Below, piece after piece: positions 24,823-35,605 of a stretch of DNA of 64,000 nucleotides. The notes beneath the pieces are model-generated. The model saw only the letters and a program-made list of their open reading frames with translations. It did not search any database and had not been told where the DNA came from. Source of the DNA: Mytilisepta virgata (taxonomy: Eukaryota > Mollusca > Bivalvia > Mytilida > Mytilidae); assembly GCA_028015205.1 (NCBI GenBank), contig JAPWFG010000063.1, positions 1-64,000 on the forward strand, in the 5' to 3' direction. Within the stretch, counting starts at the first letter, position 1; every line of letters starts with the position of its first letter. A program made the translations under genes and the position numbers.

Positions 24823-24843
24823 CGGTGTTCGGGGGTTCCACTG
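24823..24843 (-). repeat. Right terminal inverted repeat of the transposon
   Basis: Ends GGTTCCACTG on the + strand, the exact complement of the first ten bases of the element. Agreement continues with four mismatches through 21 bp. The inner part reads CGGTGTTCGGGG, close to a motif that recurs as direct copies inside the element. Confidence 0.88.
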
Positions 24844-24845
24844 TA
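24844..24845. other. TA target-site duplication, right
   Basis: TA directly after the right terminus, followed by ATACCTAAGG, which continues the monomer in frame with its left half ending CTCGTAA. Confidence 0.88.
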
Positions 24846-26649
24846 ATACCTAAGGTTAATCTAAAACGTCATGTTTAAATTGACTTTAACCCTAACTTTA
24901 ACCATTACTTTAACATTAACTCTAACTTTAACCCTAACCCACTGCAAAATCTTTAACCTTAAATAACCTTCAGTTTTCTCCTAGGCTAAACCTTTCAGAA
25001 TACAGCCAAATGTTCTCGTAATAATACCTAACGTTAATCGAAAACGTCATGTTTAAATTGACTTTAACCTTAATCCTAACCCTAACCTTAACTCTAACCT
25101 TAACCCTAACCCACTGCAAAATCTTTAACCTTAAATAACCTTCAGTATTCTCCTAGCCTAAACCTTTCAGAATACAGCCAAATGTTCTCGTAATAATACC
25201 TAAGGTTAATCGAAAACGTCATGTTTAAATTGACTTTAACCCTTACTCTAACCCTTACCCTAACCTTAACTCTAACTTTAACCCTAACCCACTGCAAAAT
25301 CTTTAACCTTAAATAACCTTCAGTATTCTCCTAGGCTAGACCTTTCAGAATACAGCCAAACGTTCTCGTAATAATACCTAAGGTTAATCTAAAACGTCAT
25401 GTTTAAATTGACTTTAACCCTAATCCTAACCCTACCCCAAACCATAACCTTAACTCTAACCTGAACCCTAACGCACTGCAAAATCTTTAACCTTAAATAA
25501 CCTTCAGTATTCTCCTAGGCTAAACCTTTCAAAATACAGCCAAATGTTCTCGTAATAATACCTAAGGTTAATCGAAAACGTCATGACTGTTTAAATTGAC
25601 TTTAACCCTAACCCTCACCCTAACCCTAACATTAACTCTAACCTTAACACACTGCAAAATCTTTAACCTTAAATAACCTTCAGTATTCTCCTAGGCTAAA
25701 CCTTTCAAAATACAGCCAAATGTTCTCGTAATAATACGTAAGGTTAATCGAAAACGTCATGTTTAAATTGACTTTAACCCTAATCCTAACCCTAACCCAA
25801 ACAATAACCTTAACTCTAACCTCAACCCTAACCCACTGCAAAATCTTTAACCTTAAATAACCTTCAGTATTCTCCTAGGCTAAACCTTTCAGAATACAGC
25901 CAAATGTTCTCGTAATACTACCTAAGGTTAATCGAAAACGTCATTTTAAATTGACTTTAACCCTAACTCTAAACCTTACCCTAACCTTAACTCTAACTTT
26001 AACCCCAACCTACTGCAAAATCGTTAACCTTAAATAACCCTCAGTATTCTCCTAGACTAAACCTTTCAGAATACAGCCAAATGTTCTCGTAATAATACCT
26101 AAGGTTAATCGAAAACGTCATGTTTAAATTGACTTAAACCCTAACTCTAACCCTAACACTAACCTTAACTCTAACTTTAAACCTAACCCACTGAAAAATC
26201 TTTAACCTTAAATAACCTTCAGTATTCCCCTAGGCTAAACCTTTCAGAATACAGCCAAACGTTCTCGTAATAATACCTAAGGTTAATCGAAAACGTCATG
26301 TTTATATTGACTTAAACCCTAACTCTAACCCTAACCCTAACCTTAACTCTAACTTTAACCCTAACCCACTGCAAAATCTTTAACCTTAAATAACCTTCAG
26401 TATTCCCCTAGGCTAAACCTTTCAGAATACAGCCAAATGTTCTCGTAATACTACCTAAGGTTAATCGAAAACGTCATTTTAAATTGACTTTAACCCTAAC
26501 TCTAACCCTTACCCTAACCTTAGCTCTAACCTTAACCCCAACCTCCTGCAAAATCTTTAACCTTAAATAACCCTCAGTATTCTCCTAGGCTAAACCTTTC
26601 AGAATACAGCCAAATGTTCTCGTAATAATACCTAAGGTTAATCGAAAAC
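24846..26649 (+). repeat. Monomers after the transposon; early relative of the 11-monomer cassette
   Basis: The first partial monomer completes the one split by the transposon. Then follow the AACTTTAACCATTACTTTAAC type, the CCTAACGTTAATCG type (25,028), the CCCTTACTC type, the CCCAAACCATAACC type, the CATGACTG type (25,584) and the CCAAACAATAACC type. The same order occurs at about 37,000-38,050 (CATGACTG marker offset 12,150 bp). The remainder (about 25,920-26,649) has CGTCATTTTAAATTG monomers also seen near 19,180 and 60,880. Confidence 0.75.
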
Positions 26650-28050
26650 GTCATGTTTAAATTGACTTAAACCCTAACTCTAACCCTAACCCTAACCTTA
26701 ACTCTAACCTTAACCCTAACCCACTGGAAAATCTTTAACCTTAAATAACCTTCAGTATTCTCCTAGGCTACACCTTTCAGAATACAGCCAAATGTTCTCG
26801 TAATAATACCTAAGGTTAATCGAAAACGTCATGTTTAAATTGACTTGAACCCTAACCCTAACCCTAACCCTAACCTTAACTCTAACCTTAACCCTAACCC
26901 ACTGCAAAATCTTTAACCTTAAATAACCTGAATACCAGAATACAGTCAAATGTTCTCGTAATAATACCTAAGGTTAATCGAAAACGTCATGTTTAAATTG
27001 ACTTAAACCCTAACTCTAACCCTAACCCTAACCTTAACTCTAAGTTTAACCCTAACCCACTGCAAAATCTTGAACCTTAAATAACCTTCAGTATTCCCCT
27101 AGGCTAAACCTTTCAGAATACAGCCAAATGTGCTCGTATTAATACCTAAGGTTAATCGAAAACGTCATGTTTAAATTGACTTTAACCCTAACCTTAAACC
27201 TAACCCTCAACCTAACCCTAACCCGAACCTTAAAACTAACCCACTGCAAAATCTTTAACCTTAAATAACCTTCAATATTCTCATAGGCTACACCTTTCAG
27301 AATACAGCCAAATGTTCTCGTAATAATACCTAAGGTTAATCGAAAACGTCATGTTTAAATTAACGTTAACCCTACCTCTAACCCTAGTCCCAACCTTAAC
27401 TCTAACTTTAACCCTAACCAACTGCAAAATCTTTAACCTTAAATAACCTTCAGTATTCTCCTAGGCTAAACCTTTCATAATACAGCCAAATGTTCCGTAA
27501 TAATATCTAAGGTTAATCGAAAATGTCATTTTTAAGTTGACTTAAACCCTAACCCTAACCATAACCCTAACCCTAACCTTAACTCTAACCTTAACCCTAA
27601 CCCACTGCAAAATCTTTAACCTTAAATAACCTTCAGTATTCTCCTAGAATACAGCCAAATGTTCTCGTAATAATACCTAAGGTTAATCGAAAACGTCATG
27701 TTTAAAATGACTTTAACCCTAACGCTAACCCTAACCCTAACCTTAACTCTAATTTTAACCCTAACCCACTGCAAAATCTTTAACCTTAAATAACCTTCAG
27801 TATTCTCCTAGGCTAAACCTTTCAGAATACAACCAAATGTTCTCGTAATAATACCTAAGGTTAATCGAAAACGTAATGTTTAAATTGATTTTAACCCGTA
27901 ACCCTAACCCAAACCCTAACCTTAACTCTAACCTTAACCCTAACCCACTGCAAAATCTTTAACCTTAAATAACCTTCAGTATTCTCCTAGGCTAAACCTT
28001 TCAGAATACAGCCAAATGTTCTCGTAATAATACCTAAGATTAATCGAAAA
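26650..28050 (+). repeat. Multi-monomer block Q, third copy
   Basis: Follows the order of the copies at 16,551 and 19,380, starting with ACTGGAAAATC and one shortened monomer (about 26,923). The monomer pair with ACCCTAATTCTAACCC and TTTGAATTGAC found in the second copy is missing. A second, different core deletion lies at 27,641 (CTCCTAGAATACAGCC). Confidence 0.75.
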
Positions 28051-29039
28051 CGTCATGTTTAAATTGACTTGAACCCTAACCCTAACCCTAACCCTAACCT
28101 TAACTCTAACCTTAACCCTAACCCACTGCAAAATCTTTAACCTTAAATAACCTTCAGTATTCTCCTAGGCTAAACCTTTCAGAATACAGCCAAATGTTTT
28201 CGTAATAATACCTAAGGTTAATCGAAACCGTCATGTTTAAACTGACTTTACCCCTAACCCTAACCTTAACTCTAACCTTAACCCTAACCCACTGGAAAAT
28301 CTTTAACCTTAAATAACCTTCAGTATTCTCCTAGGCTACACCTTTCAGAATACAGCCAAATGTTCTCGTAATAATACCTAAGGTTAATCGAAAACGTCAT
28401 GTTTAAATTGACTTGATCCCTAACCCTAACCCTAACCCTAACCTTAACTCTAACCTTAACCCTAACCCACTGCAAAATCTTTAACCTTAAATAACCTTCA
28501 GTATTCTCCTAGGCTAAACCTTTCAGAATACAGCAAAATGTTCTCGTAATAATACCTAAGGTTAATCGAAAACGTCATGTTTAAACTGACTTTACCCCTA
28601 ACCCTAACCTTAACTCTAACCTTAACCCTAACCCACTGGAAAATCTTTAACCATAAATATTCTTCAGTATTCTCCTAGGCTACACCTTTCAGAATACAGC
28701 CAAATGTTCTCGTGATAATACCTAAGGTTAATCGAAAACGTCATGTTTAAATTGACTTAAACCCTAATCCTAAACCTAACCCTAACCTTAGCTCTAACCT
28801 GAACCCTAGCCCACTGCAATATCTTTCACCTTAAATAACCTTCAGTATTCTCCTAGGCTAAACCTTTCAGAGTACAGCCAAATGTTCTCTTAATAATTCC
28901 TAAGGTTAATCGAAAACGTCATGTTTAAATTGACTTTAACCCTAACCCTAACCCTAACTCTAACCTTAACCCTAACCCACTGCAAAATCTTTAACCTTAA
29001 ATAACCTTCAGTATTCTCCTAGGCTAAACCTTTCAGAAT
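28051..29039 (+). repeat. Monomer run linking block Q to block R, second instance
   Basis: Mirrors 21,271-22,329, including two AAACTGACTTTACCCC monomers (about 28,239 and 28,582) and the CAGAGTACAGCC/CTCTTAATAATTCC monomer (about 28,869-28,899). It shows the duplication was a segment of roughly 4.5 kb, not separate small blocks. Confidence 0.72.
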
Positions 29040-31157
29040 ACAGCCAAATGTTCTCGTAATAATACATAAGGTTAATCAAAAACCTCATGTTTAAATTGAC
29101 TTTAACCCTAACTCTAACCCTTACCCTAACACTAACTCTAACTTTAACCCTAACCCACTGCAAAATCTTTAACCTAAAATAACCTTCAGTATTCTCCTAG
29201 GCTAAACTGTTCCGTATACAGCCAAATGTTCTCGTAATAATACCTCAGGTTAATCGAAAACGTCATGTTTAAATTGACTTTAACCCTAACTCTAACCCTT
29301 ACCCTAACATTAACTCTAACTTTAACCCTAACCCACTGCAAAATCTTTAACCTAAAATAACCTTCAGTATTCTCCTAGGCTAAACCTTTCAGAATACAGC
29401 CAAATGTTCTCCTAATAATACCTCAGGTTAATCGAAAACGTCATGTTTAAATTGACTTTAACCCTAACCCTAACCTTAACTCTAACCTTAACCCTAACCC
29501 ACTGCAAAATCTTTAACCTTAAATAAACTTCGATATTCTCCTAGGCTAAACCTTTCAGAATACAGCCAAATGTTCTCGTAATAATACCTAAGGTTAATCG
29601 AAAACGTCATGTTTAAATTAACTTTAACCCTAACTCTAACCCTTACCCTAACCTTCACTCCAACTTTAACCCTAACCCACTGCAAAATCTTTAACCTTAA
29701 ATAACCTTCAGTATTCTCCTAAACCAAACCTTTCAGAATACAGTCAAACTTTCTCGTAATAATACTAAGGTTAATCGAAAACGTCATGTTTAAATTGACT
29801 TTAACCCTAATCCTAACCCTAACATAAACCATAACCTTAACTCTAACCTTAACCGTAGCGCACTGCAAAATCTTTAACCTTAAATAACCTTCAGTATTCT
29901 CCTAGGCTAAACCTTTCAGAATACAGCCAAATGTTCTCGTAATAATACCTAAGGTTAATCGAAAACGTCACGACTGTTTAAATTGACTGTAACCCTAACA
30001 CTCACCCTAACCCTAACATTAACTCTAACCTTAACACACTGCAAAATCTTTAACCTTAAATAACTTTCAGTATTCTCCTAGGCTAAACCTTTCAGAATAC
30101 AGCCAAATGTTCTCGTAACAATACCTAAGGTTAATCGAAAACGTCATGTTTCAATTGACTTGAACCCTAACTCTAACCCTTACCCTAACCTTAACTCTAA
30201 CTTTAACCCTAACCCACTGCAAAATCTTTAACCTTAAATAACCTTCAGTATTCTCCTAGGCTAAACCTTTCAGAATACAGCCAAATGTTCTCGTAATAAT
30301 ACCTAAGGTTAATCGAAAACGTCATCTTTAAATTGACTTTAACCCTAACCATAACCCTAACCCTAACCTTAACTCTAACCTTAACCCTAACCCAATGCAA
30401 AATCTTTAACCTTAAATAACCTTCAGTATTCTCCTAGGGTAAACTTTTAAGAATACAGCCAAATGTTCTCGTAATAATACCTTAGGTTAATCGAGAACAA
30501 CATGTCTAAATTGTCTTTAACCCTAACCCTAACCCTAACCCTAACCCTAACTCTAACCTTAACCCTAACCCACTGCAAAATCTTTAACCTTAAATAACCT
30601 TCAGTATTCTCCTAGGCTAAACCTTTCAGAATACAGCCAAATGTTCTCGTAATAATACCTAACGTTAATCGAAAACGTCATGTTTAAATTGACTTTAACC
30701 TTAACCCTAACCCTAACCTTAACTCTAACCTTAACCCTAACCCACTGCAAAATCTTTAACCTTAAATAACCTTCAGTATTCTCCTAGGCTAAACCTTTCA
30801 GAATACAGCCAAATGTTCTCGTAATAATACCTAAGGTTAATCGAAAACGTCATGTTTAAATTGACTTGAACCCTTACTCCAACCCTTACCCTAACCTTAA
30901 CTCTAACTATAACCCTAACCCACTGCAAAATCTTTAACCTTAAATAACCTTCAGTATTCTCCTAGGCTAGACCTTTCAGAATACAGCCAAACGTTCTCGT
31001 AATAATACCTAAGGTTAATCTAAAACGTCATGTTTAAATTGACTTTAACCCTAACTTTAACCATTACTTTAACATTAACTCTAACTTTAACCCTAACCCA
31101 CTGCAAAATCTTTAACCTTAAATAACCTTCAGTATTCTCCTAGGCTAAACCTTTCAG
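29040..31157 (+). repeat. Monomer block R, second copy
   Basis: Matches 22,330-24,275 at about 6.73 kb and 33,782-35,899 at exactly 4,742 bp (markers TCCGTATACA at 29,211 and 33,953). At 30,988 it holds the intact counterpart of the transposon target: CAAACGTTCTCGTAATAATA followed by TAATCTAAAACG. Identity with the third copy ends at about 31,158, where this copy continues with CAGAGTACAGCC. Confidence 0.85.
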
Positions 31158-33781
31158 AGTACAGCCAAATGTTCTCTTAATAATTCCTAAGGTTAATCGA
31201 AAACGTCATGTTTAAATTGACTTTAACCCTAACCCTAACCCTAACTCTAACCTTAACCCTAACCCACTGCAAAATCTTTAACCTTAAATAACCTTCAGTA
31301 TTCTCCTAGGCTAAACCTTTCAGAATACAGCCAAATGTTCTCGTAATAATACATAAGGTTAATCAAAAACCTCATGTTTAAATTGACTTTAACCCTAACT
31401 CTAACCCTTACCCTAACACTAACTCTAACTTTAACCCTAACCCACTGCAAAATCTTTAACCTAAAATAACCTTCAGTATTCTCCTAGGCTAAACTGTTCC
31501 GTATACAGCCAAATGTTCTCGTAATAATACCTCAGGTTAATCGAAAACGTCATGTTTAAATTGACTTTAACCCTAACTCTAACCCTTACCCTAACATTAA
31601 CTCTAACTTTAACCCTAACCCACTGCAAAATCTTTAACCAAAAATAACCTTCAGTATTCTCCTAGGCTAAACCTTTCAGAATACAGCCAAATGTTCTCCT
31701 AATAATACCTCAGGTTAATCGAAAACGTCATGTTTAAATTGACTTTAACCCTAACCCTAACCTTAACTCTAACCTTAACCCTAACCCACTGCAAAATCTT
31801 TAACCTTAAATAAACTTCGATATTCTCCTAGGCTAAACCTTTCAGAATACAGCCAAATGTTCTCGTAATAATACCTAAGGTTAATCGAAAACGTCATGTT
31901 TAAATTAACTTTAACCCTAACTCTAACCCTTACCCTAACCTTCACTCCAACTTTAACCTTAAATAACCTTCAGTATTCTCCTAGGCTAGACCTTTCAGAA
32001 TACAGCCAAACTTTCTCGTAATAATACCTAAGGTTAATCGAAAACGTCATGTTTAAATTGACTTTAACCCTAATCCTAGCCCTAACCCAAACCATAACCT
32101 TAACTCTAACCTTAACCGTAGCGCACTGCAAAATCTTTAACCTTAAATAACCTTCAGTATTCTCCTAGGCTAAACCTTTCAGAATACAGCCAAATGTTCT
32201 CGTAATAATACCTAAGGTTAATCGAAAACGTCACGACTGTTTAAATTGACTGTAACCCTAACACTCACCCTAACCCTAACATTAACTCTAACCTTAACAC
32301 ACTGCAAAATCTTTAACCTTAAATAACTTTCAGTATTCTCCTAGGCTAAACCTTTCAGAATACAGCCAAATGTTCTCGTAATAATACCTAAGGTTAATCG
32401 AAAACGTCATGTTTCAATTGACTTGAACCCTAACTCTAACCTTACCCTAACCTTAACTCTAACTTTAACCCTAACCCACTGCAAAATCTTTAACCTTAAA
32501 TAACCTTCAGTATTCTCCTAGGCTAAACCTTTCAGAATACAGCCAAATGTTCTCGTAATAATACCTAAGGTTAATCGAAAACGTCATGTTTAAATTGACT
32601 TGAACCCTTACTCCAACCCTTACCCTAACCTTAACTCTAACTATAACCCTAACCCACTGCAAAATCTTTAACCTTAAATAACCTTCAGTATTCTCCTAGG
32701 CTAGACCTTTCAGAATACAGCCAAACGTTCTCGTAATAATACCTAAGGTTAATCTAAAACGTCATGTTTAAATTGACTTTAACCCTAACTTTAACCATTA
32801 CTTTAACATTAACTCTAACTTTAACCCTAACCCACTGCAAAATCTTTAACCTTAAATAACCTTCAGTATTCTCCTAGGCTAAACCTTTCAGAATACAGCC
32901 AAATGTTCTCGTAATAATACCTAACGTTAATCGAAAACGTCATGTTTAAATTGACTTTAACCTTAACCCTAACCCTCACCTTAACTCTAACCTTAACCCT
33001 AACCCACTGCAAAATCTTTAACCTTAAATAACCTTCAGTATTCTCCTAGGCTAAACCTTTCAGAATACAGCCAAATGTTCTCGTAATAATACCTAAGGTT
33101 AATCGAAAACGTCATGTTTAAATTGACTTTAACCCTTACTCTAACCCTTACCCTAACCTTAACTCCAACTTTAACCCTAACCCACTGCAAAATCTTTAAC
33201 CTTAAATAACCTTCAGTATTCTCCTAGGCTAGACCTTTCAGAATACAGCCAAACTTTCTCGTAATAATACCTAAGGTTAATCGAAAACGTCATGTTTAAA
33301 TTGACTTTAACCCTAATCCTAGCCCTAACCCAAACCATAACCTTAACTCTAACCTTAACCGTAGCGCACTGCAAAATCTTTAACCTTAAATAACCTTCAG
33401 TATTCTCCTAGGCTAAACCTTTCAGAATACAGCCAAATGTTCTCGTAATAATACCTAAGGTTAATCGAAAACGTCACGACTGTTTAAATTGACTGTAACC
33501 CTAACACTCACCCTAACCCTAACATTAACTCTAACCTTAACACACTGCAAAATCTTTAACCTTAAATAACTTTCAGTATTCTCCTAGGCTAAACCTTTCA
33601 GAATACAGCCAAATGTTCTCGTAATAATACCTAAGGTTAATCGAAAACGTCATGTTTCAATTGACTTGAACCCTAACTCTAACCTTACCCTAACCTTAAC
33701 TCTAACTTTAACCCTAACCCACTGCAAAATCTTTAACCTTAAATAACCTTCAGTATTCTCCTAGGCTAAACCTTTCAGAAT
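31158..33781 (+). repeat. Partial third R block plus a 1,243-bp-offset duplication
   Basis: Starts with monomers matching 28,870-29,700 (offset 2,287 bp), including TCCGTATACA at 31,498. It then passes through a shortened monomer at 31,951 into other classes. A segment of about 570 bp, 31,970-32,540, recurs at 33,213-33,783 (offset 1,243 bp; marker TAATCCTAGCC at 32,071 and 33,314), carrying CACGACTG and TTTCAATTG monomers. Confidence 0.8.
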
Positions 33782-35605
33782 ACAGCCAAATGTTCTCGTA
33801 ATAATACATAAGGTTAATCAAAAACCTCATGTTTAAATTGACTTTAACCCTAACTCTAACCCTTACCCTAACACTAACTCTAACTTTAACCCTAACCCAC
33901 TGCAAAATCTTTAACCTAAAATAACCTTCAGTATTCTCCTAGGCTAAACTGTTCCGTATACAGCCAAATGTTCTCGTAATAATACCTCAGGTTAATCGAA
34001 AACGTCATGTTTAAATTGACTTTAACCCTAACTCTAACCCTTACCCTAACATTAACTCTAACTTTAACCCTAACCCACTGCAAAATCTTTAACCTAAAAT
34101 AACCTTCAGTATTCTCCTAGGCTAAACCTTTCCGAATACAGCCAAATGTTCTCCTAATAATACCTCAGGTTAATCGAAAACGTCATGTTTAAATTGACTT
34201 TAACCCTAACCCTAACCTTAACTCTAACCTTAACCCTAACCCACTGCAAAATCTTTAACCTTAAATAAACTTCGATATTCTCCTAGGCTAAACCTTTCAG
34301 AATACAGCCAAATGTTCTCGTAATAATACCTAAGGTTAATCGAAAACGTCATGTTTAAATTAACTTTAACCCTAACTCTAACCCTTACCCTAACCTTCAC
34401 TCCAACTTTAACCCTAACCCACTGCAAAATCTTTAACCTTAAATAACCTTCAGTATTCTCCTAAACCAAACCTTTCAGAATACAGCCAAACTTTCTCGTA
34501 ATAATACTAAGGTTAATCGAAAACGTCATGTTTAAATTGACTTTAACCCTAATCCTAACCCTAACATAAACCATAACCTTAACTCTAACCTTAACCGTAG
34601 CGCACTGCAAAATCTTTAACCTTAAATAACCTTCAGTATTCTCCTAGGCTAAACCTTTCAGAATACAGCCAAATGTTCTCGTAATAATACCTAAGGTTAA
34701 TCGAAAACGTCACGACTGTTTAAATTGACTGTAACCCTAACACTCACCCTAACCCTAACATTAACTCTAACCTTAACACACTGCAAAATCTTTAACCTTA
34801 AATAACTTTCAGTATTCTCCTAGGCTAAACCTTTCAGAATACAGCCAAATGTTCTCGTAACAATACCTAAGGTTAATCGAAAACGTCATGTTTCAATTGA
34901 CTTGAACCCTAACTCTAACCCTTACCCTAACCTTAACTCTAACTTTAACCCTAACCCACTGCAAAATCTTTAACCTTAAATAACCTTCAGTATTCTCCTA
35001 GGCTAAACCTTTCAGAATACAGCCAAATGTTCTCGTAATAATACCTAAGGTTAATCGAAAACGTCATCTTTAAATTGACTTTAACCCTAACCATAACCCT
35101 AACCCTAACCTTAACTCTAACCTTAACCCTAACCCAATGCAAAATCTTTAACCTTAAATAACCTTCAGTATTCTCCTAGGGTAAACTTTTAAGAATACAG
35201 CCAAATGTTCTCGTAATAATACCTTAGGTTAATCGAGAACAACATGTCTAAATTGTCTTTAACCCTAACCCTAACCCTAACCCTAACCCTAACTCTAACC
35301 TTAACCCTAACCCACTGCAAAATCTTTAACCTTAAATAACCTTCAGTATTCTCCTAGGCTAAACCTTTCAGAATACAGCCAAATGTTCTCGTAATAATAC
35401 CTAACGTTAATCGAAAACGTCATGTTTAAATTGACTTTAACCTTAACCCTAACCCTAACCTTAACTCTAACCTTAACCCTAACCCACTGCAAAATCTTTA
35501 ACCTTAAATAACCTTCAGTATTCTCCTAGGCTAAACCTTTCAGAATACAGCCAAATGTTCTCGTAATAATACCTAAGGTTAATCGAAAACGTCATGTTTA
35601 AATTG
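33782..35605 (+). repeat. Monomer block R, last copy
   Basis: Near-identical to 29,040-30,863 at an offset of 4,742 bp, down to rare features such as ATAATACATAAGG, AAAAACCTCATG, TAATCGAGAACAACATG and the five-hexamer tract. The similarity continues past 35,605 to about 35,899, that is, into the first superunit. Confidence 0.85.

Larger units (their letters stand above)
24278..24843. mobile_element. 566-bp non-autonomous DNA transposon (pogo/Tigger-like MITE)
   Basis: A GC-richer unique segment that interrupts a satellite monomer. Both ends carry CAGTGGAACC as an inverted repeat and the element is flanked by TA on each side, the target duplication typical of the Tc1/mariner superfamily. CAGTGGAACC ends with following AACCG motifs are usual in pogo/Tigger-like elements; that assignment is by resemblance only. 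No transposase frame exists: the two frames of about 80 codons overlapping it (24,249-24,491 minus, 24,601-24,846 plus) run over or up to the element edge and show no DDE motif or helix-turn-helix. It must have moved with a transposase supplied elsewhere. Removing the element and one TA restores a perfect monomer. Confidence 0.88.

Noticed and set aside
24278..24843. Retroelement, SINE or solo LTR
   Set aside because: No poly-A tail, RNA polymerase III boxes or TG...CA ends with a 4-6 bp duplication; the TA duplication and inverted CAGTGGAACC ends fit a cut-and-paste DNA element.
24601..24846. Plus-strand 81-codon open frame over the right transposon half
   Set aside because: It runs to the element's right edge and stops just past it, contains the inverted terminus, and has no recognisable domain or catalytic residues.
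29494..29685. Small minus-strand proteins with Val-Arg/Val-Lys runs (also 16,680, 22,766, 26,752 and 34,236)
   Set aside because: They are translations of the satellite in one frame; identical copies reflect block duplication. Listed as a curiosity but not annotated as genes.
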